Positions 11,111 through 20,697 of a stretch of 25,496 nucleotides of DNA are shown piece after piece. Within the stretch, counting starts at the first letter, position 1. Each line of letters opens with the position of its first letter. The stretch is taken from NCBI GenBank assembly GCA_004335635.1, contig QAXH01005893.1, positions 1 through 25,496 on the forward strand. The letters run 5' to 3'. Both the position numbers and the translations under genes were made by a program. Under the pieces are notes generated by a model, which saw only the letters and a list, made by a program, of their open reading frames with translations, made no database searches and was not told the origin of the DNA. This stretch comes from Chloromonas sp. AAM2 (taxonomy: Eukaryota; Chlorophyta; Chlorophyceae; Chlamydomonadales; Chlamydomonadaceae).

Positions 11111-11987
11111 CGCTTTTATTGAGGATTGATCGCTTGTGACGCCAGAGTACCAATTAAACGCAATCCGCTTGTTGATTGTCACCGAAAGCCACATTGTTGA
11201 GCGGTCACCGGACTTGGAGACACCGGTCCGACATCCCGTTTCTGCGTTGTCCAAGAAGTTTTGTGTTTGTTGCAACCTGTGATAGTGGTTCTGTCGGCTT
11301 TTCCATCAGAGTTGACCTTTCCATCAAGATTGCAATCTGACCTTTGCTTGGAAAGAAGGCAAATCGAGTGGCTGCTATTTGAAGCTGTTCAAACCTGTCC
11401 AATTTGAGTGTTGAGTTTGTTTGCCGAGTCCATCACCTGACCTTTGGACACTGGCTGTCGCTCGTCGGTTGTGCACGGATGTAGTATACGTGCTTCATGG
11501 TGTGCACTCCCTCCTCTCTGCCTGAAACTCTTGAAACGCTTTTACAGGGGCATGTATGTTGCATGAGTGCTCTTAAGAGCATGGACGTTACCAGCGACAC
11601 TAGGATCACTGGGTTACACTATGGTCAACAAGCCAGTCAACGAACACCAGAGCATGTCAGGAGCCATCTCATCTGAAAGAATAAGTCACGCACGCGCGCA
11701 CGCATCGTTGCCTACATCAACTGTGCCTGCCCAGCACTGACAAGGCAGGCATGGCAACACTAGCCAGTTATGATCATACCAGCACCTACTGGATTTGTCA
11801 GCTGTGCTGGTTTGTCAGCAAACACCAAGTTTTGCATGTAACACCCAAGGTCATGAACTTGCAAACCATCTGGACAAATGCTAGGCTGAACCAGGTTTGC
11901 CGAGCGAAGGGTGTGCAACCATGAGCTGCTCCAAGGCCTGCTTGTCACGTTAGGTTCAGTAGCTGTGTTGTTCCTGCTGGGAGCCCG
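11111..11987. other. Intergenic spacer: UXS 3' flank and Argonaute promoter / 5' UTR
   Basis: This spacer of about 0.88 kb lies between the UXS stop and the Argonaute start codon, both on the minus strand, so it should hold the UXS 3' UTR and the Argonaute promoter. The Argonaute ATG lies in the context AATAAAAGCGATGG, with a purine-poor -3 position but G at +4. TGTAA, the usual green-algal polyadenylation signal, occurs on the minus strand at 11,618-11,614 and 11,546-11,542, about 370 and 440 nt after the UXS stop. No clear TATA box and no coding stretch were seen. Confidence 0.5.
11614..11618 (-). terminator. Candidate polyadenylation signal TGTAA for UXS
   Basis: TGTAA on the minus strand about 370 nt after the UXS stop. 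TGTAA is the established poly(A) signal in chlorophyte algae. A pentamer occurs often by chance, and a second one lies at 11,546-11,542. Confidence 0.3.
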
Positions 11988-14503
11988 TTAGACATGCAGC
12001 CTCTTCTTGAAGTCCTCCACCATGTGTGCCAGACCCTCGCGCAGCTGCACCTTTGGCTCCCAGCCCAGAGCTGCCTTAATCTTGCTGATGTCAGGCCTGC
12101 GACGATACAAGCACAGGAACCATCAGGCGAGTCAAACATCACCTTCCACACAAGGACGAACACACGCTGGGCTGATGCGCAGCACGCGAAAACCAACATG
12201 ACACGATACACAGCGCCAGGTGCTTGTCATCGTGTTTCAAATCTTGTGTCGCTGCCTGCCATCGGCTGTCCCAAACCCCCACATCCCTGCACATTAAAAC
12301 CTGCAGCTGCTCTTCCTGCAATAACAACCCCAGCAAGACACCCCAGCCTGCGCGGTGACTCACTTGCGGCGGCCTGGGTCATCAGAGGTGTTCTCCCTGT
12401 ACTCAATCACTGCCTTGGGGTTGACCACCTCCTGCACCATCTTTGCCAGCTCAAGCATGGTGAACTCGTTGGGGTTGCCCACGTTGAAGGGACCCACTTC
12501 TGGGCCCTCCATCACGGCAACCATGCCTGCCACAAGGTCGGCAATGAACTGCGGGGCGCAAGAAGGAGGCACAAGACTCTTGCATCTTTCGTCGCTCGCC
12601 CACTGGTAAGGCACAGATGAATGCGCAACAAAAGGCTGTTTGTGTGCATGACGCTTAAACGACCATGTTTGCGGTGTCGGCAAAGCCCAGGTTTGCAGTG
12701 TGCGAACGATGTGCGCACAAACGAGACCATAGACTCGAAGACCAGCACTGTTGCCACCGTCAAACGGTTGCAATCGCAAGGTGGTGTAGGCTTGCCTGGC
12801 CATGTGGGCACCTCAGCCGTACCTGGAAGGAGCGTGTCTGGGTGCCATCACCATACACGGTCAGTGGCGCACCAGTCAGCGCCTGCAGCAAACAGGAGGA
12901 TGTTCATAGTCAAGCACAAGCTGCGTAACAGATAGATGACTGCACAGTACACTTCCTGGCTCTGCGGATGTTGACACGCCCCACTGTATCAAACAGTACA
13001 GAACCAGAAATGCTTGGGTACACAGTAGCTGTGCCGTCCTGTTGGCAACTGCATATCCCACCCCCTCAACGGTCACCAATCTGTCCCTTCTGTGCTTATC
13101 CTTCCAGCCTAGGTCCAGCCAAAACACCTTTCCTTGTATGCATGCCCCACCCTGCAGCCCACCCTGCAGCCCCTCACGTCTTTCGTCTTCCTTACCTGTG
13201 CAACGAAGTTGGAGACCACACGGCCGTCGTCCAGAGCCATGCGTGGGCCGTAGGTGTTGAAGATGCGGATGATGCGCACCTCCGTGGCGTGCTCGCGCCA
13301 GTAGTCCATGGTGAGCGTCTCGGCAATGCGCTTGCCTGCACCAACACGCAGCATGACCAAGACAGGTTGATGAGGCTACCCTTTGGGAAGCGTTGGGCAT
13401 GCTGATGGCTACCCTTCTTACAGACGTTGAGCGTCCTGGCACTAGCTAGTATTCCACGCGATGCGCCAACTGTCCTGCACCCTGCCTGCACACTAGGTTT
13501 GTAACTTCACTCACCCTCGTCATAACAAGAGCGCTCGCCGATGCAGTTGACGTTGCCCCAGTATGCCTCAGTCTGTGGGTGCTGCAGTGGGTCACCGTAC
13601 ACCTCGCTTGTGCTGGTGATCAAGAAGCGAGCCTGCAAATGATGCGGCATGTTCAGATAGCAATAGCACACACAATGTGCAGGTACAGATTCTGACTCCT
13701 TGTTCATATTTCTGAGCTTTGTGAGACCCTGCTGGCTGAAATCATGTGCATCTTGTCAGCCCCACATGCTGCCAGTGGCCAGAAGCAATGGATGTATTGG
13801 CTTACCTTGCAGCGCTTGGCCAGACCCAGCATGTTCAGTGTGCCCAAGAATGAAGTCTTGGCAGTCTTAATGGGATCCCACCTGCAGCCCAGATGTCAAG
13901 GTGTTGTATAATTTTAAACGTCTGACAGCTGGGGTCTGGCAACCCGATCATGCATGCAAAAGGCTCATGTGTTCCAGTACATGCACTCTGTTGGATGAGA
14001 TGAAACAGACGCGTCAGATTAGCTGAGAGCATGGAATCCAGCACCTATGCCAACTCACTTGTAGTGCACTGGGGAGGCAGGGCATGCGAGATGGTAAATC
14101 TGGTCCACTTCCAACATGATTGGCTCAATCACATCATGACGGACCAGCTCAAAGTTGGGTAGGCCAATGAGGTGAGCGATGTTTTCCTTGCTACCGGTGA
14201 AAAAGTTATCCAAGCAAATGACCTGCGGCACGGAGTGGCACACCGCTCAGTAAGCAGGCCCTTGATGACTACAAACGCGCTGGAGGCTCCAATGTCCAGC
14301 GTCAGAAAGCAGCGATACAGCAGGTGACACGACCCAGCCACGCTCACATAGTCGCCACGCTTCACCAGGAAGTCACACAGGTGACTACCGACGAAGCCGG
14401 AGCCACCAGTGACAAGCACACGCCTGAGGTCGACGCGGGGCTTGGTCTTGATAAGAGTCTTCTGGTCGCCCGCATGGCCGTTGGCTCCATTGGTGCCCGT
14501 CAT
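11988..14503 (-). CDS. UXS: UDP-glucuronate decarboxylase (UDP-xylose synthase), complete, 8 exons
   Basis: Converts UDP-glucuronate to UDP-xylose and CO2 using bound NAD+, supplying xylose for wall polysaccharides and glycoproteins. Exons: 14503-14348, 14222-14059, 13881-13806, 13632-13515, 13335-13196, 12882-12823, 12548-12364, 12096-11988. They sum to 1,008 nt, or 335 residues, close to plant cytosolic UXS. Short-chain dehydrogenase features: Rossmann motif GGSGFVG (33-39), [10 protein letters not shown] (57-66), [18 protein letters not shown] (138-147), the catalytic YDEGK pair Tyr169/Lys173, [18 protein letters not shown], and the C-terminal [12 protein letters not shown]. No signal anchor is present, so a soluble cytosolic form rather than a Golgi type II form is expected. 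An in-frame ATG 36 nt upstream (14,539) would add 12 residues; an acceptor-like TTCTGTAG just before it suggests a 5' intron. Close relatives (dTDP-glucose dehydratase, UDP-apiose synthase) fit the motifs less well. Confidence 0.96.
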
Positions 14504-15700
14504 GTTGCCGGGTTGGTTTTCTGCTGGCGAGAGACACATCCTCGATGAGCTACAGAACACAGGAAACAAGTATGCTACAGGGCTCAAGCTGCGCTTGCAC
14601 CTGCCTGTATTTGTGAGCTGGGCAGGAGTTGCAAGATCCTCAACTTGAAACTCGAGACCCGAAGGACGCAGCAGATGCCCAGCTCAGCTCTGGAGTTGTC
14701 GCAGTATCAATCCTCAAGTTATGTAGTCTGTATGCAATAGGTCGCTTCAAGCGTCGTGTCCGGGTCAAGGAATCCGTTAACAACAACGCTTGTCCGCGCG
14801 AAACGTTTTGCAAGCGTGGCATCCAAGACATACGAGCAACAGTGCACCATTGGGATGCCGATGCACCAATGGGGCACAGGCAGGTGCGACCAGGAGTCAC
14901 AGGCCTTGAGTTTGCATCCTGGCAGCCATGAACCCGGTGGATGCGGCCGTCTTGGCATGAGCAATGTAACCGTTGTAAAACAGCGAGGACCAACTTAACT
15001 CGTATGGCTGTGAAGTGTCACCTTAACTGCCAGCTCAGTGTGACAGCACACCTGTTGTCACTGCACGTCCCCAGATCCTCAGGTTTGCATGTCTTATGCC
15101 GCATCTGGACACCTGGTCAGATCTGTACATTTCACATTCATGTTCAGCCTGTCAGTGCACCAAACAACAACCGTGTGGTACCTGTGCACCAAACAACCTT
15201 ACGTTAGCCATGCTAGTTTATCTTGTTGTTTGTCTCTTTTGAGACAAACGCTACAGCTAAGATGCTTGCAGTAACATGGGCTGAGCCGGTTTGCTTTTCC
15301 TGTTTGGTCAGGAGGCGGCATTTCCTGCTGGTGCAGTGGTGCAGTAAACAGTTGTGCTATTTGTTTTCCCTGCCTGCAACAAACAACCTTACGTGAGGTG
15401 CCATGCATCCAATCCTTTCCAGGATTGGCACAAGATCACAGACTTCAGCTACATTGCCGATGCCTTCCACCCACCCCCAAAGCTGCCAGCATGATTCCCA
15501 AATCTTCACACCCTCAGTTTGCCATCGACATGCATCTTGGATGCTGACATGGAGCTGCTGCTGAGCATGGCCCAGCTCAAGCATTTCACATGCTCGTCCT
15601 TTGAATTGGAAGAGGACTACAGAAGCTGGGATGGAAACTGCTGGACTGCTGGGCAACCACCTTGCAAGCAGATAAAGCAATCAACCTCAAGTTGGAATCA

Positions 15701-15750
15701 CTGACTGACTGACTGACAGAAAGACAGACAGACAGACAGACTGACTGACT
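15701..15750. repeat. Tetranucleotide microsatellite (CTGA / AGAC units)
   Basis: About 50 bp of tandem four-base units: a CTGA run, then a CAGA/AGAC run, then CTGA again. It is a simple-sequence repeat likely to vary in length. It lies in the divergent spacer, roughly 0.9 kb upstream of the plus-strand gene start. Confidence 0.9.
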
Positions 15751-15898
15751 TCAGTGGCAAGTGCAGGCAAGATTGCAAAAGGTTGCAAAAGAGCACGGGT
15801 GAAAGCCAGCTGTGCCGAGCAGCCGTTAGTAAATGGTTTACAACTGACGAAAGAGCAAGCAAGTTGGCAAGACCGTGGCAAAGGGTCATGCAGCGGGG

Positions 15899-16091
15899 CT
15901 TGTTATTCAGCACAGCCTTGTTAGCTGTACGAACCAACAGCACCTAGCCCCGGTGCACTGCCCCGGTGCACTTGGGGCTGAAGTTGCAACTAAAGGCACT
16001 TGGGCTTGAAGACGATGGGAATAGCATTGCGCTCATGGAAGACGATGGGAATAGCATTGGCTTGAAGACGATGGGAATAGCATTGCGCCCA
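15899..16091 (+). repeat. Dispersed repeat, copy 2, with internal tandem expansions
   Basis: This is the second copy of the repeat at 1,651-1,785, in the same orientation, in the spacer upstream of both UXS and the thylakoid-protein gene. It has a 13-bp internal duplication (GCCCCGGTGCACT), and its 3' module is triplicated: GAAGACGATGGGAATAGCAT begins at 16,008, 16,038 and 16,064. It lacks a segment of copy 1 near its 5' part. Ends are ragged and no target-site duplication is visible. Confidence 0.85.
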
Positions 16092-16678
16092 ATGAAGCTC
16101 ATCCTGGCATGCTTCCAGGGCAGGAGCTAAACTCCCAGTTATCCATGCGTTAGAGTTCTACAGGCAATCGTATGCTCAGCACAGTACACCAGTCGACTGC
16201 TGTGGGCCGGTGCGTTGTTCCATCAGCAAGGGGGCTCCATAGCTGCATTGGTTGAGTTCTGGAAGTGCCACTGCCCATTGGTGACCTGAACTTGACTTGT
16301 TCAACATCAGGAATCGACATCAGTATGGATTGGCGCATAATCAGCACTGGCAAGAGTCTGGACGTGTACCACACTGGTTCCAGTCGTGTGTCCCAGAACG
16401 GGCATACTTCTTTTTTTGTTGATGTTAGGTTGGCATACCAATGGTATATCCAAGGATGGGAACGCATGAACGGATGATCCTGTCACGGGGTGGTCGGGCA
16501 GATCAAATGTGTAACCGGGGCTTCGCCAGTCAACAACGTATGGCCAGCAGTAGTAGCTTTGAGGCACTGCATACCGACTGGTTTGGTACGCTCGAACTCA
16601 TCGGCAACTTAGTGAGGTCTGCGTGTCCCATCGCCAACCGCTGGCCACAGAAAGCGCAGTTTGTCAAGCAGCAAGGAA

Positions 16679-19600
16679 ATGCAGACACTAGGTCACAAAG
16701 TAACTGCGCATCAATGTAGCTGGACATCCGTGCCATTACACAATGGCATACCAACAGGCTGGATAAAACTGCACCCACGCAGCTTGAGGGCAGCACCTGA
16801 CAACAAAACCCCGCAGATTACAGAGGATGTGTTGGAACGACTCAGACAAGCTGAGGAGGAGGCTGTCAAGTTGAGGAAGCAGCTGGCACAGGCTCAGGCT
16901 GTGAAGGTATGGCCCAAGCAAAATCCGTGTCAAGCAAAATCAAGATGCATGGAAGGGTGCTGGTCGGAGGCCATGCACAACCTTGCCATCGAGGGCCGCT
17001 TCAGCCTTGGTATCACAACCCAAGAGTTAGCTCATAACAAATTTTCAGAATGCACGAGTTGGCAGACAGGGCCTACAATGGATGGTTGCTGCCACCCAGT
17101 ACGTTGGCTTGTTAGTTTGCGTATTTGAAGATAGCTTTTGCTGGCCACAGTGTACCATGCTGCATCGATGCATTTCCTTGTGGTGATGTAGGGGGCGCCT
17201 GCTGCTGAGGTAATGGGCAGCAAACCCAAACGAATTGACAGCAGAGACGCAAGGGAAAGCCCGTTTGTTACAAAGGGTGAGAGTTTGTGCACACACACAC
17301 ACAGGTGCGGTAGTCACAGGAGAGGAGAGCAACAACCAGCCGCAGGAGAGGTGCATGTAACAGGAAAGGCATTCTATATGTATATATGCTCTGGGAAAGC
17401 ACAGGAGGAGGGCTTGCAAGCACACAGCCATGCCATTCGCCAGGTGAACAGCTTTGGACTGTATTGACCTACAAGCTATTCTCAGTGTATGCTGGCACAA
17501 TGGTGGACTGCATGCCTTTCCCGACCTGCCCATGCTGCTTCCTGCTGCCACAGAACGCAGCTCCTGGCTTAGTGAGGCGGACGTCGACTTCTTTGTAGGT
17601 AGGTGACAACTCTTTGATGTTGTTTACGCCATATTTTATCATGCAAGTAGGCTCCTGTCCTGTTTCCAGGTAGGCTACAGGGCATGCAATCCTTGACACG
17701 TGTCCCCACGTACAAGGCCTTGTAGGCCTGCAGACGATCACTCGCCTGCGCCAAAGCCTTGCTGACGTGGCACCTCTTGCATGTCAAGGCCTCCGCTTGC
17801 TCGACATTGATGATTCACCATAACTGCTGGCATTCGGGCTTGCTGCGGAGCGATGTGTGTACAGTACTGATTTTCATGGTGCTGCTTGGTACAGGCACAG
17901 GCGTGGGTGAGACACCAGCGAATGTCAAGCCCATGGATGAGGATGCACAAGCAACAGTGCAGGTGGGTATCTGGCAGAAGATTGGAGCCAAGCAATGGTG
18001 GCTGCCTGCTGGACTGAACCGCTTGTGCACAATGAGCTGTCTGACTTCTTGAATCAAAGCCTAAATCCAGAGTTGAGGCCTGCAGCTGTATTAGACGTCA
18101 CTCATGACGTATGGATACTGTTGCTGGTGGCCTGCTGGACCCAAATTCTAGTTCGCATCGGGCTTGCATTCATTTCAGAAGTATAGCCTGGCAGCTGTAG
18201 TATCTGCCGTGACTCAGGTTGTTGGGAACTGCTGGCTGAACTATTTCTGAGTCACGGTATATTGTTGCTGTTGGATGTTGTGCAGAGGCGGCTGTTGATT
18301 GGCTTGGGACTGAGCGCAGCGGCAGGAGCACTTGCTCTGGTGCCTACCGAGGCCATGCGCCCCAAGCCCCCCAAGCCACTGTACTTCTACGTGGTGCCGC
18401 TGCTACGCATCCAGGTCAGTGACAAACTGCCGGCGGTGCCAGGACCTGCTCTCGGACCTGCTCTCGGACCGACCGCATGAATGGCTCGGCCGATGGCAAG
18501 CATATGTGGGCAATGGGGATCTCAGATTTCGGTTGGTAGCAGGCCACTGGGTCATGTGCAGTGGGATGATGGGCAGGATAGAGTCAGTGGGAAAGTTGGG
18601 CCCCAGGTTTGGCCTAGTCAAAGGCACGTCAGTGAAATGTTGGCTGCGGTTGTCTTTGTGTCCTGCTCTCGTTCTGCGCTTTTTGACAAGCCGTCCCTGG
18701 ACAGCAAGTAGGACTTGACTGCGAAATCATGCAAGGTTCTTCTCCGTTGAGGATGTGACCGTACGCTGTTTGGTGCTGCTGTGCTTGTATGCAGGCGTTG
18801 TTGAGCGAATGCGGAGAGATCATTGAGGACGCCAACTGGGATCAGCTCAGGCTGGTGCTCTCGCGAGTGCAGGTGGGTGAGGGTGTGGGGGGGACACGCA
18901 AGCATCTGTGTATTATTACTCATTGCTTGTGAGCAAAGTGCAATGCAAAGGTTACAGGAGGAAAGAAGTTACACGCACATGGCTAGAGTCACTGCCGAGT
19001 TATGTCACTTGCACGGTACAACCTTGAAGAGTGCCTCAAAGAGGGCAGGAGAGCAAGGGAAGACAACAGGCAACAGGTGCGCAGAAGCTCCATGGCTGAC
19101 CAATCAGAAAATCAAGTGGGAAAGTAATGTGCGTGAGGTCTTTGGACCAGGAGGCCTGCTCAGGAGCAAAAGAAAGACGGCACGCAGAGAGTCTTGCTGG
19201 CTTGAGCGACAAGTAGTGTTGCTTGTGTTGTGCCGCAGGGCTCCCCGAACAACGCCCTGCGTAACCTGGAGAACTGCGTGGCCCTGCTGGAGGACTCGGC
19301 CACTCGCACCAAGGCGCAGCAGGTGGCGCAGGACCTAAACGAGTACCTCGATGCAATGTGAGTGGGGTGTGACGGGCGGTTGACGCATTTCTTGGCTTAT
19401 TCCAAACGTCACAGGCCCAGATGGGCGGTGCAGGTAGCAGACCGTGCCCATTCCCATGCTTTCTGAATTTTTCTTTGTTGCTACCATTGTCACTACCACG
19501 TCATCAATTGTTTGTTTGCCTTGCTTGCAGGGACTACAACTCATACTTTGATGCCATTCCCGTACGCCAGATCTCAGGCGCTCAGAACGCGGAGTTTGTC

Positions 19601-19708
19601 AAGTTTTCTCGCAGGGCTCTCATGGCAGCTCAGCAAAAGCTCACACAGTTCTTGAAGTTCATTCCATACGATGTCATGGAGCAAGCAGTGCAAGCCAACA
19701 CTATCTAG
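16679..19708 (+). CDS. Predicted thylakoid protein: transit peptide, coiled coil, Tat-like signal and helical C-terminal domain; 7 exons
   Basis: Exons: 16679-16906, 17192-17276, 17895-17962, 18286-18414, 18795-18872, 19239-19357, 19531-19708; total 885 nt, 294 residues, all phases matching. Residues 1-40 lack acidic residues and end in SLRAAP, like an algal chloroplast transit peptide. Residues ~48-76 are a charged helix with coiled-coil character. Residues 128-150 have twin arginine, then a Gly/Ala/Leu hydrophobic stretch and PTEAM, a Tat-type thylakoid signal. Residues 151-294 are mostly helical (LLSECGEIIEDANWDQLRLV, NNALRNLENCVALLEDSATR, the KFSRRALMAAQQKL helix) and suggest a small lumenal helical bundle of PsbQ or Psb27 type; that fold is inference. 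I do not recognise the specific family. The start was chosen for its transit-peptide character; 5' exons cannot be excluded. Exon 3 has tandem acceptors (CAG at 17,894 and 17,900). Confidence 0.8.
18207..18257. repeat. 11-bp perfect inverted repeat in intron 3 of the thylakoid-protein gene
   Basis: CCGTGACTCAG at 18,207-18,217 and its reverse complement at 18,247-18,257 enclose a 29-nt loop. The pairing extends two bases further with one mismatch. The stem ends 28 nt before the exon 4 start, where the branch point would be expected, so it could form a hairpin in the pre-mRNA. Confidence 0.7.
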
Positions 19709-20697
19709 CAACCGACCAACAGATGTCGCGATGTGCTTTGAGAGGCAACTTGCCTGGGTGCTTCGGCAAATGGATTGATATGCACAGAGAACACGACTTA
19801 CCATGAGCAGCAGCTCACACTGATTGCAGTGGGTTCAGAGAAGAATTTGTCTTATGAGTAGTTTTTGTGGCTTGCTGACCGATCACGTAATCGACAATTA
19901 GATACCGGTGGGCTCGCCAAGGGCCTGATGGTATGCTGCATGTTTTGCAGCCGGCTGACTACGACTGCTTCTGTGTGGCTGGCATTCATCAATTGCTAAA
20001 AGACTGCAGAAGCTCCTGGCGTTTATTTCCTGCCAGCGTGGTCCAAGCACGCATGCAAGCACGCATGAGAGTGGGGGTCAACCTTGGAACGCCCAATTCT
20101 TGGCGCAATGCCAGCCTTGCCAACCTAACCTGCTGTCGAGTCTGTCTGATTGTTGCCATGTTAAGTGTCTGTGAGATTGAACTTTGATAAACCAAGAGAT
20201 TTGCTTTCAGGGCTGTGAGACGGCATGGTGGTGCATCACAACCAGGCTGCGTGCCAGCTTGTTGACTGGTCTTGTGCCCAGGGAATGAGGTGTTTATCCT
20301 CATGCACAGATGGAAGTGCACGACTGCGCGGGGACTGCACGATTGCGCAAGTTGGGTCCGCCAGTCATATGGCTTTCGAGTTATGCAATGTCTGGAAGCT
20401 GGTTGCCCTTGCCTTGTAGATGCCTTAATTGAGACACAAGTTACTTCTCATTTTTGTTCTCATCGACCAGCTGTTCTATTGCAAAAGGTTCCCTGACGAA
20501 TGAAGATGAACGACATTCCGTATCTTCAAAACCGTCCACCAACCGCAAACTGAGTTGGCGACGAGTAGAACTGCGAGCGATAGAAATAAAATCCTGGTGC
20601 AGTAGTATCCAAGTCATAAGGCCAGTGGACATGCTTCCCTACCGCGGCCTCATGCAAGCACGCTGCATCTAACTTACGGCAGTAGTGGGGAGAAACA
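19709..20697. other. Intergenic spacer (about 1 kb)
   Basis: The spacer lies between the stop of the thylakoid-protein gene and the start of the IQ-motif gene, both on the plus strand. It should hold the 3' UTR of the first and the promoter of the second. No TGTAA signal was found on the plus strand, and no convincing exon. Short open frames of 60-110 codons look random. Confidence 0.6.

Larger units (their letters stand above)
14540..16678. other. Divergent intergenic spacer (2.1 kb) rich in repeats
   Basis: The spacer lies between the 5' ends of UXS (minus) and the thylakoid-protein gene (plus), so it should hold both promoters and any 5' UTR exons. It contains a tetranucleotide microsatellite at 15,701-15,750, dispersed-repeat copy 2 at 15,899-16,091, and a repeated AAACAACCTTACGT near 15,190 and 15,381. 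Several open frames of 60-117 codons exist on both strands, but none has motifs, consistent codon use or convincing splice joins. No confident TATA box was seen. Confidence 0.6.

Noticed and set aside
14941..15207. Plus-strand 88-codon open frame with a transit-peptide-like start (MAVKCHLNC)
   Set aside because: No in-phase splice join to the thylakoid-protein gene was found, and the ATG at 16,679 already supplies a plausible transit peptide.
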